A DNA stretch of 64,000 nt, from NCBI GenBank assembly GCA_026004215.1, contig BPIR01000001.1:1-64000 (forward strand), given 5' to 3'. Of the stretch, positions 38,376-46,075 are shown in pieces (positions within the stretch are counted from its first letter, which is position 1; every line of letters starts with the position of its first letter). Below the pieces are notes generated by a model. The model did not search any database, was not told the DNA's origin, and saw nothing but the letters and a program-made list of their open reading frames with translations. The position numbers were made by a program, and so were the translations under genes. The stretch comes from Candidatus Binatia bacterium. GTDB lineage: Bacteria > Desulfobacterota > Binatia > HRBIN30.

Positions 38376-38818
38376 GAATAAGAACCTGATTGCCAGAGCT
38401 TCCATCACCATAAACGCACCTTCCGCCAGAGTCTGGGGTGCATTGACGAGCTCCGAGGCCATCGAACAATTCGTGTTCGGTACCCATGCGTCACAGACTG
38501 GCGCGAAGGGAGCCCGATTACCTGGAAGGGAGAGTGGCAAGGCAAACAGCATGAGGACAAAGGTGTGATTCTTCGCTTCGAGCCACCGCGAGTACTCCAG
38601 CTCACAGCCATTTCAGCCCGCTCTCCGGTCTTCCTGATGAGCCGGAAAACTATCACACGGTGACGATTGAGTTATCGGGCGAGGGAAACCAAACCCGCGT
38701 CTCCCTGTCCCAGTACAATGCGACAGAAGAAGCACGCATGCATTCCGAGAAGATGCGGGGAAGGATGCTAACTGCGCTGAAACAGTACCTGGAACAAACA
38801 GTCGTCAAGCAAAAATGA
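38376..38818 (+). pseudogene. SRPBCC (AHSA1-like) pseudogene, first copy of a duplicated gene
   Basis: Bases 38376-38806 are nearly identical to 42918-43347. In this copy the start ATG is replaced by GCG, one base is lost in CATGCGTCAC and two are gained in CCAGCTCACAGCC, so the frame is broken. The C-terminal part LSQYNATEEARMHSEKMRGR is readable and ends normally at 38818, as in a stand-alone SRPBCC protein. Confidence 0.85.
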
Positions 38819-38839
38819 TTATATTGCTTTTATTTTAGG

Positions 38840-39365
38840 ATGAACACTATGACCAGATTTGTAGCTTTGCTGCGGGGCGTAAGCCCCATGAATCTGAAAA
38901 TGGCGGAGCTGAAGCAGTGCCTTGAAGCTGGTGGTTTCACGGAGGTGAAGACGATACTTTCCAGCGGCAACGTGGCTTTTAAATGCTACGATTGAAAATG
39001 AAGAAGCCCTCGCGCGGAGCATAGAAGAGCAGCTTCAAAAGAAGCTCGGGCGTTCCTTCCCTGTTACGGTCAGGTCGGTTGAACATCTGCGTAAGCTGTT
39101 GGTCGAGAATCCCTTCAGTAATTATCCGTTTTCGAAGGGAGCAAAGCAGGTCGTTACTTTTTTATGGCGTACTCCCAATGCAAAGCTCGCCCTGCCCATC
39201 CGGCATGAAGGTGTTACCATTCATGAAATACAGGGGTTGGAAGTTTTTACCAGCTACGTTCCTCATCCGAAAGGTCCGGTGTTCATGAGCCTTCTGGAGA
39301 AAACCTTTGGCAAAGAACAAACCACCCGCACATGGGAAACGGTAAAAAGGTGCGCACAGGCCTAA
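38840..39365 (+). pseudogene. DUF1697 protein gene with a one-base frameshift
   Basis: MTRFVALLRGVSPMNLKMAEL and ILSSGNVAF are the standard DUF1697 start. The frame should continue NATIENEEALARSIEEQL and PKGPVFMSLLEKTFGKE, but these lie in the +1 frame because of an extra A in TTTTAAATG near 38981. The DNA here is AT-richer than the flanks (55/120 G+C for 38821-38940 by hand count). DUF1697 has no firmly known function. Low GC and context point to a transferred cassette. Confidence 0.85.
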
Positions 39366-39484
39366 ACTATCTCCCTGAAATTATAGCGTGGCACAATGGA
39401 ATGGTAACTTTCAAGCGGTCAACCCCCATGCCGAAAGATGCTGATGATGGAGATTGGCCTGCCATAAACTTGCCTGGATAGCGT

Positions 39485-40048
39485 ATGATAGAGATACATC
39501 CGGTCACGCCTGATCGTTGGACAGACCTTGAGCGGCTTTTTGAAAGCACTGGCAGGCTAGCAGGCTGCTGGTGCATGATTTTTCGCGCGGGCCCTGACGG
39601 AAAAGTTCCGAAGGCAGTTCGCACAGAACGCAAACAGGCCATGCGCGAGCTGGTCCGCATGGGCACGCCCGTTGGGCTCCTTGCCTACTCTGATGGGGAG
39701 CCGATCGCCTGGTGTTCCGTTCGACCCAGGGCGTCATTTCGCGGGCTTGTCGGCGTTGGGCAGGAGACTGATCCGGTGTGGTCTATGACGTGCTTTTACG
39801 TAAACCCGGCGTTCCGCAAGACTGGCATCATGCGCGCCCTGCTGCAGCAGGCGATTGCTCTTGCGCGGCAAGCAGGGGCGACGGCCTTGGAGGCCTATCC
39901 TGTCGATCCGGACTCGCCCAGCTATCGGTTTGGCGGTTTTGTCCCATTCTTCACGAGTAATGGCTTTCGAGAAGTGGGCCGACTTGGCTTGCGTCGCCAT
40001 GTAGTGCGTTTGAATTTGGATGCAAATAGGATAACAAGGCGCGGCTAA
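39485..40048 (+). CDS. GNAT family acetyltransferase
   Basis: The protein is 187 residues. CWCMIFRAGPDGK near the start and the acetyl-CoA site SMTCFYVNPAFRKTGIMRAL followed by LLQQAIALARQAGATALEAYPVD fit a GNAT fold of the type often found in integron cassettes. The FVPFFTSNGFREVGR motif is the final strand pair. The substrate is unknown. Its stop codon lies within an attC-like hairpin (40043-40105), as in gene cassettes. Confidence 0.85.
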   Translation: MIEIHPVTPDRWTDLERLFESTGRLAGCWCMIFRAGPDGKVPKAVRTERKQAMRELVRMGTPVGLLAYSDGEPIAWCSVRPRASFRGLVGVGQETDPVWSMTCFYVNPAFRKTGIMRALLQQAIALARQAGATALEAYPVDPDSPSYRFGGFVPFFTSNGFREVGRLGLRRHVVRLNLDANRITRRG

Positions 40049-40105
40049 CAACCGATTCCAGCAGACGGCGCTAAGCGCCGGTGCTGAAACCGAGCGTTTG
40101 GTTAC
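40043..40105 (+). other. attC-like site 1
   Basis: GGCTAACAACC at the GNAT stop pairs imperfectly with the distal GCGTTTGGTTAC. Inner arms CCAGCAGACGGCGC and GGCGCCGGTGCTGAAACC-type sequence flank a GGCGCTAAGCGCC tip. The order (TAACAA box over a stop codon, imperfect long hairpin, distal GTT box) is that of integron recombination sites. The call is by eye and no folding energy was computed. Confidence 0.5.
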
Positions 40106-40123
40106 TACGAACTATTCGACACG

Positions 40124-40717
40124 ATGGGACTTTTGACCTTCAGCATCAACGTCACCCTTGATGGTTGTGTAGACCATCGCGAAGGGATCGCCGACGACGA
40201 GACCCACGCGTTTTTCACCCGCCTCATGGACCAGGCAGGGGCGATGCTGTGGGGCCGCATCACGTACGAGTTGATGGAGAGCTACTGGCCAGCGGTCGCA
40301 TGCGGTGACATGCAGGTGCCACCGGCGATTTACGAGTGGGCGGTGGAGCTGGAGGCTAAGCCAAAGTATGTGGTGTCGGCGACGCGGAAACACTTTCGGT
40401 GGAACAATACCCATCACCTCTCCGGCGACCTTCGCACAGAGGTGCAGAAGCTGAAGGACGCAACACCGGCCGGAGTGCTCCTCGGTAGCGCGAAGCTTGC
40501 GACCGAGCTCGATCGGCTGGATCTCATTGACGAATATGTGTTACTCGTTCACCCTAGAATCGCTGGACACGGCCCGTACCTTTACCAGAGCGGGCTGCCC
40601 AGCACGCGTCGTCGCGAGCTGGTCTCGGTGAAGCCGCTTCGCAACGGTGCAGTCGCCATGCATTTTAAACCCAACGTTTCGTCAATATGCTCAATCACTC
40701 AAGAAGGATCACTATGA
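40124..40717 (+). CDS. Dihydrofolate-reductase-family (RibD C-terminal-like) reductase
   Basis: The protein is 197 residues. TFSINVTLDGCVDHREGIAD, MLWGRITYELMESYWP, GVLLGSAKLATELDRLDLID and LLVHPRIAGHGPYLYQ are the typical strands of this family, which binds NADPH. The physiological substrate is unknown; such genes are common in cassette arrays. The stop overlaps the following VOC gene (ATGA at 40714-40717), so the two genes form one translational unit. Confidence 0.88.
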   Translation: MGLLTFSINVTLDGCVDHREGIADDETHAFFTRLMDQAGAMLWGRITYELMESYWPAVACGDMQVPPAIYEWAVELEAKPKYVVSATRKHFRWNNTHHLSGDLRTEVQKLKDATPAGVLLGSAKLATELDRLDLIDEYVLLVHPRIAGHGPYLYQSGLPSTRRRELVSVKPLRNGAVAMHFKPNVSSICSITQEGSL

Positions 40718-41622
40718 AAGTCCAACTCACGCCACACCTCTGGTTTGACAAAGAAGCCCGCGAGGCCGCGGAGTTTTATTGCTCGGTCTTTCCGGATGCC
40801 GAAATCCCCTATACAGCAATGGTGCGCAACACCCCCTCGGGCGATTGCGAGGTGGTGGCGTTTACTTTGGCAAGCCAGCCGTTCATGGCGATCAGCGCCG
40901 GACCGCTCTTTAAGTTCAACCCTGCGATCTCCTTTTTCGTAAACTTTGATCCCAGTCGGAATGCCCACGCGCGAGAGCACCTCGATGCCCTGTGGAGTGC
41001 CCTCAGCGAGGGTGGCACAGCCCTGATGCCCCTGGGCGAGTATCCTTTCAGCAAGCGCTATGGCTGGATTCAGGATCGCTATGGGGTGTCGTGGCAACTC
41101 ATCCTCAGCAATCCCGAGGGCGATCCCCGGCCATTCATCGTTCCCTGCCTGCTCTTTACCGGCAAGGTGTACGGCAAGGCTGAGGAGGCCGGGGCCTTTT
41201 ATCGTTCGGTGTTTCCGGGTTCCCAGGCAGGTCAGCTCGTTCGCTATCCTGCGGGAATGGAGTACGATCGTGAAGGTACGGTGATGTTCTCGGACTTCCG
41301 GCTGGGCGAGACCTGGATGGCTGCCATGGATAGCGGCTACGACCATGGGTTCGAATTCAATGGGGCGATCTCGTTCATGATAGACTGTGACACGCAGGAA
41401 GAGATTGACTACTACTGGGAGCGGCTTTCCTTTGCACCCGAAGCGGAAGCCTGCGGGTGGTGCATGGATCAATATGGCGTTTCCTGGCAAGTCTCTCCCC
41501 GGCTCATGCACGAAATCATGACCTGTGGCGATCAGGCGATCATTGACCGGGTCACAGAAACATTTTTAACGATGAAAAAGTTTGACCTTGCGGCGCTCGA
41601 AAGAGCGTATAAACGAGCATAA
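40714..41622 (+). CDS. Tandem VOC/PhnB-like glyoxalase-fold protein
   Basis: The protein is 302 residues with two VOC modules. The first runs from LTPHLWFDKEAREAAEFYCS to RYGVSWQLILSNP; the second runs from CLLFTGKVYGKAEEAGAFYR to QYGVSWQVSPRL. Both match the PhnB/3-demethylubiquinone-methyltransferase-like branch. ATG 40714 has AAGAAGGA upstream; the in-frame ATG 40687 lies inside the previous gene. The function is unknown. It is intact in a region where many genes are broken. Confidence 0.88.
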   Translation: MKVQLTPHLWFDKEAREAAEFYCSVFPDAEIPYTAMVRNTPSGDCEVVAFTLASQPFMAISAGPLFKFNPAISFFVNFDPSRNAHAREHLDALWSALSEGGTALMPLGEYPFSKRYGWIQDRYGVSWQLILSNPEGDPRPFIVPCLLFTGKVYGKAEEAGAFYRSVFPGSQAGQLVRYPAGMEYDREGTVMFSDFRLGETWMAAMDSGYDHGFEFNGAISFMIDCDTQEEIDYYWERLSFAPEAEACGWCMDQYGVSWQVSPRLMHEIMTCGDQAIIDRVTETFLTMKKFDLAALERAYKRA

Positions 41623-41640
41623 ATTCTACAAGGAGGACCG

Positions 41641-42231
41641 ATGAAGGTACTCATTACGGAATTCATCAGCCTCGACGGTGTTGTCCAGGCGCCTGGTGCC
41701 CCAACGGAAGACACCGACGGGGGCTTTGCCCACGGCGGATGGATGGTGAAGTATTTTGACCCGGAGGTTATCGGCGGGACGTTCGACGCCCTGGCCAAGC
41801 AAAGTGACGCCCTCCTGCAGGGTCGGCGTACCTATCAAGTGTCGGCAATGGCCTGGCCCAGCCGGTCGGGTGACGACTTCTCCGACTGGATCAACCGCGT
41901 GCAAAAGTACGTGGTCTCCGACACGCTCACCGAGGCGGACATCGTGTGGCACCCGACCACCATTATCCGCGGCAAGGACTTTCTCAAGACCGTGGCCGAT
42001 CTGCGGGCGCAGCCGGGTGGCTACATCTACGTGTACGGCAGCCCGACGATGGTGCAGTCGCTCCTGGCCGCCGACCTGGTGGACGAGCTGGTGCTCACGG
42101 TCGTGCCACTCATCATCGGGAGCGGCAAGAAGCTCTTCCCGGCGATGGACGAGCCGCTGCCGTTCGAGCTCGTTTCAGCGGCGAAGGCAAGCACCGGCGC
42201 CCAGGTCTGCCGCTATGCACGGGCGCGATGA
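41641..42231 (+). CDS. Second dihydrofolate-reductase-family protein
   Basis: The protein is 196 residues with a strong ribosome site (AAGGAGG) before ATG 41641. VLITEFISLDGVVQAPG, DALLQGRRTYQVSAMAWP, IYVYGSPTMVQSLLAADLVD and VVPLIIGSGKKLFP define the family. It is only distantly like the neighbour at 40124, so this is probably not a recent tandem duplication. It is followed by an attC-like site. Confidence 0.9.
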   Translation: MKVLITEFISLDGVVQAPGAPTEDTDGGFAHGGWMVKYFDPEVIGGTFDALAKQSDALLQGRRTYQVSAMAWPSRSGDDFSDWINRVQKYVVSDTLTEADIVWHPTTIIRGKDFLKTVADLRAQPGGYIYVYGSPTMVQSLLAADLVDELVLTVVPLIIGSGKKLFPAMDEPLPFELVSAAKASTGAQVCRYARAR

Positions 42232-42253
42232 CGGCTGCTACACGCGCAAGATT

Positions 42254-42313
42254 GGCTGACAACAGCATGCAGCGGATGGCACTGCACGCCGCTGTTGATG
42301 CAGAGCGTTATGC
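42254..42313 (+). other. attC-like site 2
   Basis: GGCTGACAACAG (42254-42265) and the distal GCGTTATGC (42305-42313) are attC-like outer boxes. The inner arms GCATGCAGCGG and CCGCTGTTGATGC are complementary apart from two unpaired bases. The site lies just after the reductase gene, about 60 bp long, as expected for a cassette recombination site. This is the best of the three candidates. Confidence 0.6.
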
Positions 42314-42338
42314 GCCTCAGCAAATACGTGGGTGAATC

Positions 42339-42803
42339 ATGAGCCAAAGAATGGACGTGTCGTCCCGCCTGATTCGCGCCCCCTCATCGAAGATCTTCGA
42401 GGCCTTTTCCAGTCCCGGGGCGATGGAGGCATGGTTGCCACCCCCGAACATGACTGGAAAAATGCTCGCCTTCGATTTTCGGGCTGGTGGGTGATACCGG
42501 ATGCGGTTGACTTACAGGGACCCGCACCAGGGCCAGGGAAAGAGCTCTAGTAATTCCGACGAGGTCGAAGTCCGGATCGTCCGCATCGACCCAGGGCAAC
42601 GCATCGTACAGGAGGTCGAGTTTGAGAGCGACGACCCGTCTTCCGCGGGGACGATGCGGATGACGTCGATCTTTGAGTCGAGTGACCAGGGTACGTTGGT
42701 CCAGGTCCGTGCCGAGAATGTGCCAGAGGGCATTCGGGCTGATGACCACCAGGCAGGACTGGATTCTTCCCTCGCAAATCTGGCTCGTTTTGTCGAGGAG
42801 TAG
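42339..42803 (+). pseudogene. SRPBCC (AHSA1-like) gene with an in-frame TGA stop
   Basis: From ATG 42339 one frame reads SSRLIRAPSSKIFEAFSSPG, AWLPPPNMTGKMLAFDFRAGG, then TGA (42492-42494), then YRMRLTYRD and onwards to TAG 42803 without a shift. Family members carry a Gly or Ser at the stop position (GGxYRMRLTY), so a single substitution explains the stop. Without readthrough only a 51-residue piece is made. An alternative start downstream would lack the first strand and helix. Confidence 0.85.
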
Positions 42804-42811
42804 TTAGGTTT

Positions 42812-42873
42812 GACGCATGGCTCAAGCCGACCCCTTCGCTTCGCTCCGGGGCGGCTTAGCTCGACCGTTCAGC
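42812..42873 (+). other. attC-like site 3
   Basis: GGCTCAAGCCGACCCC (42819-42834) and GGGGCGGCTTAGCTC (42848-42862) form a long imperfect hairpin around a CTTCGCTTCG-type tip. The GCTCAAGCCGAC / CGGCTTAGCTC pair resembles the core of superintegron attC sites that I recall. It begins nine bases after the SRPBCC stop and ends with CGTTCAGC. Confidence 0.5.
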
Positions 42874-42915
42874 AACAACGCCCTGGATGAGAAACCCTGC
42901 ATACTCGAGCAAATC

Positions 42916-43772
42916 ATGAATAATAACCTGATTGCCAGAGCTTCCATCACCATAAATGCACCCGCCGCTAGAGTCTGGGGTGCATTGGTGAATCCTGAGG
43001 CCATCGAACAATTCGTGTTCGGTACCCATGTTGTCACAGACTGGCGCGAAGGGAGCCCGATTACCTGGAAGGGAGAGTGGCAAGGCAAACAGTATGAGGA
43101 CAAAGGTGTGATTCTTCGCTTCGAGCCACCGCGAGTACTCCAGCACAGCCATTCCAGCCCGCTCTCCGGTCTTCCTGATGAGCCGGAAAACTATCACACG
43201 GTGACGATTGAGTTATCGGGCGAGGGAAACCAAACCCGCGTCTCCCTGTCCCAGTACAATGCGACAGAAGAAGCACGCATGCATTCCGAGAAGATGCGGG
43301 GAAGGATGCTAACTGCGCTGAAACAGTTCCTGGACCAAACAGCCGTCGATCCAATTCGCGAAGGATTCCATACAGTAACGCCCTATTTGCTGGTGGAAGG
43401 GGCTGCCCGACTGATTGATTTCCTCTCAGCGGCATTCGATGCCGAAATCCTGGACCGCAAATTCCGTCCCGACGGCACGGTGATACATGCAGAGCTGCGC
43501 ATCGGTGACTCGATGGTGATGCTCGGAGAGGCCAGCAGCGAGTTTAGGCCCATACCTGCCTCTGTCTACCTGTATGTTCCAGACTGCGACCGGGTCTATC
43601 AACAAGCGTTGGCTGCCGGCGGAGAGTCAGTGTTTGGATCAGAAACTTGCCCTCAGGGGAACGATACGGTGGTGTGAAGGATCCCTGCGATAACATCTGG
43701 TGGATTGCTACCCATATGGAAGATGTGTCGCCTGAAGAGGAACAACGATGTTGGAGAGAGTTCAAATTATAA
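42916..43772 (+). pseudogene. SRPBCC-VOC fusion gene with a frameshift near its 3' end
   Basis: Residues 1-145 (NLIARASITINAPAARVWGA onward) are an AHSA1-like SRPBCC domain, duplicated from or into the copy at 38376. Residues ~150-250 (PYLLVEGAARLIDFLSAAFD, DGTVIHAELRIGDSMVMLGE) are a VOC domain. The frame stops at 43677 after QGNDTVV, but the family ending ERYGGVKDPCDNIWWIATHM lies in another frame entered at about 43655 and runs to 43772. Most of both domains can still be made. Confidence 0.8.
42918..43347. repeat. Direct repeat of the SRPBCC gene (second copy; first at 38376-38806)
   Basis: About 430 bp are nearly identical between the two positions, with two small indels that I could see (one lost and two gained bases in the first copy) and scattered substitutions. 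The copies are 4.5 kb apart in the same orientation within the inserted region, so recombination between them could delete the intervening cassettes. Confidence 0.9.
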
Positions 43773-43946
43773 GGGCCATTCACGAGGGTTCGTCTTTGCA
43801 ACGAGAGCGTAGACGTATCAACAGGCAGCTTCCTTCTGGCTCGGTTCGTACCGCGGATAACAGCAGCATACACAGCTCTGCATCTGGAGCGACCAGTCAA
43901 CCGCAGCAGCAGATCTAGGCTAAGCTTTGATTGAAGGAAGGTGCAG

Positions 43947-44417
43947 ATGCAAATCGGTTCACCTCATCTGGGAGCCAAGATCCCGGGCCTGATTATTCGA
44001 CCGTCGCGCACCGAACTCGCCGTTCGCATCGCGTTCCTCTTCCTCTTTGCACTCGGCGCGCTGGTTTTGATTAGCGCCACCCGCAAACTCGAACCCGTCG
44101 CCTACTTGTTCCTCGGTCTGCCGCTTTTGCTTGTCTTGGACGCCCTGCTCACATTTCGCACGCAGATCGAGATAAACGACTCGGGGATCTCCCAGTCGCA
44201 TTACTGGTCTAGTTGGAGCCACCGGTGGGACGAAATCTCGGGTTGGAGCTTGCACGAAATGAGCTCGCGAGGGCCAAATTTGGTTCGGATTGAGCTGCAT
44301 CTCGCTGCTGGTGGTCGGCGACAGAAGCTGACTCCCGCTCTCGTGCGGTACAAGGATGCAAATTACCACAAAATTCGCGACGCCCTCGTCTGGCGTCTCG
44401 GCCCACCCTCGCCCTAG
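43947..44417 (+). CDS. Hypothetical small membrane protein
   Basis: The protein is about 156 residues. Two adjacent hydrophobic segments (IAFLFLFALGALVLISAT and LEPVAYLFLGLPLLLVLDAL) are followed by a soluble part (SQSHYWSSWSHRWDEISGW) that resembles bacterial PH-domain-like membrane proteins. ATG 43947 sits 7 bases after GAAGGAAG; GTG 43941 is too close to that site. I do not recognise a specific family. It is the last gene before the right repeat copy. Confidence 0.6.
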   Translation: MQIGSPHLGAKIPGLIIRPSRTELAVRIAFLFLFALGALVLISATRKLEPVAYLFLGLPLLLVLDALLTFRTQIEINDSGISQSHYWSSWSHRWDEISGWSLHEMSSRGPNLVRIELHLAAGGRRQKLTPALVRYKDANYHKIRDALVWRLGPPSP

Positions 44418-44661
44418 CGAACGTGACGTGGCGTGAGCCGTGTTCAGCGGGGTGATTACGCACGTCAGGTGCCGCGAAGAACCTGCTGCTGAAGGAGCAA
44501 ACTGCAGAACCGGCCGGGCGAATCGGAAAGCGGCCCACAGGGGCAGGACCTGGCCGCAAGGGGCCGGGCTGCCCTGCAGGATGTGGTGAAGATGACTTGC
44601 GAAGAGTGGCCAAGCTTTAGCCGTTCAGACCGGGAGAATGCACCAGCCCGGATTGAATTTG

Positions 44662-44876
44662 CCGCCTGGGAGTTTCGCCGCAGGCGCTGGCGAGCGTGTA
44701 TGGCCACCCGAGATGACGGGCTCGCGCACGATCGGGAGTGGGCACCGCCCGCACGAAAAACGCTGCTCCGCCCTTGACCCTGTACCGAGGTACAGGGGCT
44801 ATGTTTGCATCCCATGAAAAGCTCGAGCAACGCGACCACGCTGCGCAGGGGTGAAGTAGCGGCACAAGCCGGGGTG
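44662..44876. repeat. 215-bp direct repeat, right copy
   Basis: This copy of 35687-35901 lies directly upstream of and within the functional merR. It starts with the last ~50 bases of the arsenosugar fusion glycosyltransferase (GTATGGCCACCCGAGATGAC), which is out of place here and marks the former junction between the two operons. Confidence 0.95.
44774..44805 (+). promoter_or_regulatory. MerR operator/promoter of the mer operon
   Basis: TTGACC (44774-44779) and TATGTT (44800-44805) flank a 20-base spacer, and the perfect dyad CCCTGTACC-GA-GGTACAGGG occupies 44778-44797. The overlong spacer with a central palindrome is the classical MerR-activated design: MerR-Hg(II) twists DNA to align the two elements. 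merR starts at 44814, so merR itself is transcribed from the same promoter as the structural genes. Confidence 0.88.
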
Positions 44877-45254
44877 CACATAGAGACGCTGAGATATTAC
44901 GAGCGGCGCGGCTTGCTGCCCAAACCGGCGCGGAGTGCAGTTGGCTACCGGCGCTACTCGGAGGAGGCGGTGCGGATCGTGCGGTTTATCAAGCGCGCGC
45001 AGGAACTGGGTTTCACCCTGCGGGAGGTTGGGCAACTGTTGCAACTGCGTGAGACAGAACCGGCGGAATGCGCCGAGGTCCGCACCGTTGCGGAAGAAAA
45101 AATCCGAGACATCGAGAAAAAAATTCGTGATCTGCGCGCCGTCCAGCGTGCGCTGCGGGCATTGGTCGAATCTTGCGCCGCCAATAGCTCGGCGCGTGTC
45201 TGCCCCATTTTGGAGGCGCTCGAGGAAACCACAGAGCGAACCCGCGTGCGATGA
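44814..45254 (+). CDS. merR: Mercury-responsive transcription regulator MerR
   Basis: The protein is 146 residues. The helix-turn-helix is RRGEVAAQAGVHIETLRYYE with the RGLL wing. A long dimerisation helix follows. The mercury-binding cysteines are ECAEVR and then SCAANSSARVC, with the exact nine-residue spacing of Cys117/Cys126 in Tn501 MerR, so Hg(II) specificity is likely. It is co-directional with merTPA, unlike the divergent merR of many Gram-negative transposons. ATG 44814 is preferred over ATG 44805, which falls on the -10 region. Confidence 0.93.
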   Translation: MKSSSNATTLRRGEVAAQAGVHIETLRYYERRGLLPKPARSAVGYRRYSEEAVRIVRFIKRAQELGFTLREVGQLLQLRETEPAECAEVRTVAEEKIRDIEKKIRDLRAVQRALRALVESCAANSSARVCPILEALEETTERTRVR

Positions 45255-45318
45255 TGGGAACGTAACGCGCTTAACGTCCGAGAGTCCACAGTAACATCTG
45301 GCGAAGAAGGAGGTGCCC

Positions 45319-45726
45319 ATGAACGAACTGGAAGAGAGCCGAACGAAGCTCGTGGAACAGAGGGCGCCGTCGCATCGGATGCGGCTTTCGCTCGGTGCGA
45401 GTGTCGGGTCCGTCTTGGCTGCATTTGTCGCTTCGGCGTGTTGTGTGGGTCCGCTGGTGTTCGCCCTTCTCGGGATCGGAGGGGCAGGTTTGCTCGTTCG
45501 CTTCGAGCCTTACCGGCCGTATTTCATTGCGGTGACGCTCGTGCTGCTCGGCGCCGGGTTTTATTTCGCTTACGGGAGATCGGAACCTGCTTCCGGAGAA
45601 GGGGCGGAGTGTGGTTGCGAAGTGCCGGAGGTGAATCGTGCCGGGCGGTTTCTCCTGTGGGTGGCGACCGCACTCGTTTTGGCGTTTCTCAGCTTTCCGT
45701 ACTTAGCGCCGTATTTGCTGGGATAG
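45319..45726 (+). CDS. merT: Mercuric ion transporter MerT
   Basis: The protein is about 135 residues. Hydrophobic segment VLAAFVASACCVGPLVFALLG carries the vicinal Cys pair that takes Hg(II) from MerP. A second helix (YFIAVTLVLLGAGFYFAYG), a cytoplasmic loop with CGCEV (second Cys pair) and a third helix follow. This is the usual three-helix MerT. ATG 45319 is placed 6 bases after GAAGGAGG; a GTG at 45313 is too close. Confidence 0.92.
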   Translation: MNELEESRTKLVEQRAPSHRMRLSLGASVGSVLAAFVASACCVGPLVFALLGIGGAGLLVRFEPYRPYFIAVTLVLLGAGFYFAYGRSEPASGEGAECGCEVPEVNRAGRFLLWVATALVLAFLSFPYLAPYLLG

Positions 45727-45739
45727 GGGAGAAGAGCCC

Positions 45740-46063
45740 ATGACGAAAAAGCTATGGATCTTGTTGTCGTTTGTGGCGATGGGATTGACCGCCGGCCACG
45801 TGCGGGCAGTTCGAGCCGTAGATGCGCGGAGCGAGGCAGCCGAAGCATCCGTTACATTGCAGATCGAAGGAATGACCTGCGCATCCTGCGCAGTGGCCGT
45901 GCGCACGGCCTTGCGCAAACTGGACGGCGTTCGCGAAGCGCGGGTGAGCGTTGCGGACAAGAAGGCAGAAGTCGAGTACGATCCGGCGAAAGTAAGCCCC
46001 GCTGCACTGGTCGAGGCAGTGAATCGCCTGGGCTACCAGGCCCGCTTGGCCCCCGAGCAATAA
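45740..46063 (+). CDS. merP: Periplasmic mercury-binding protein MerP
   Basis: The protein is 107 residues. The signal-peptide start (TKKLWILLSFVAMGLTAGHV) is followed by a heavy-metal-associated domain with GMTCASCAVAVRTALRKL; the CxxC pair binds Hg(II) for delivery to MerT. GYQARLAPEQ closes the ferredoxin-like fold. It lies 14 bases after merT and 12 before merA. Confidence 0.92.
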   Translation: MTKKLWILLSFVAMGLTAGHVRAVRAVDARSEAAEASVTLQIEGMTCASCAVAVRTALRKLDGVREARVSVADKKAEVEYDPAKVSPAALVEAVNRLGYQARLAPEQ

Positions 46064-46075
46064 ATAAAGAGGAAC

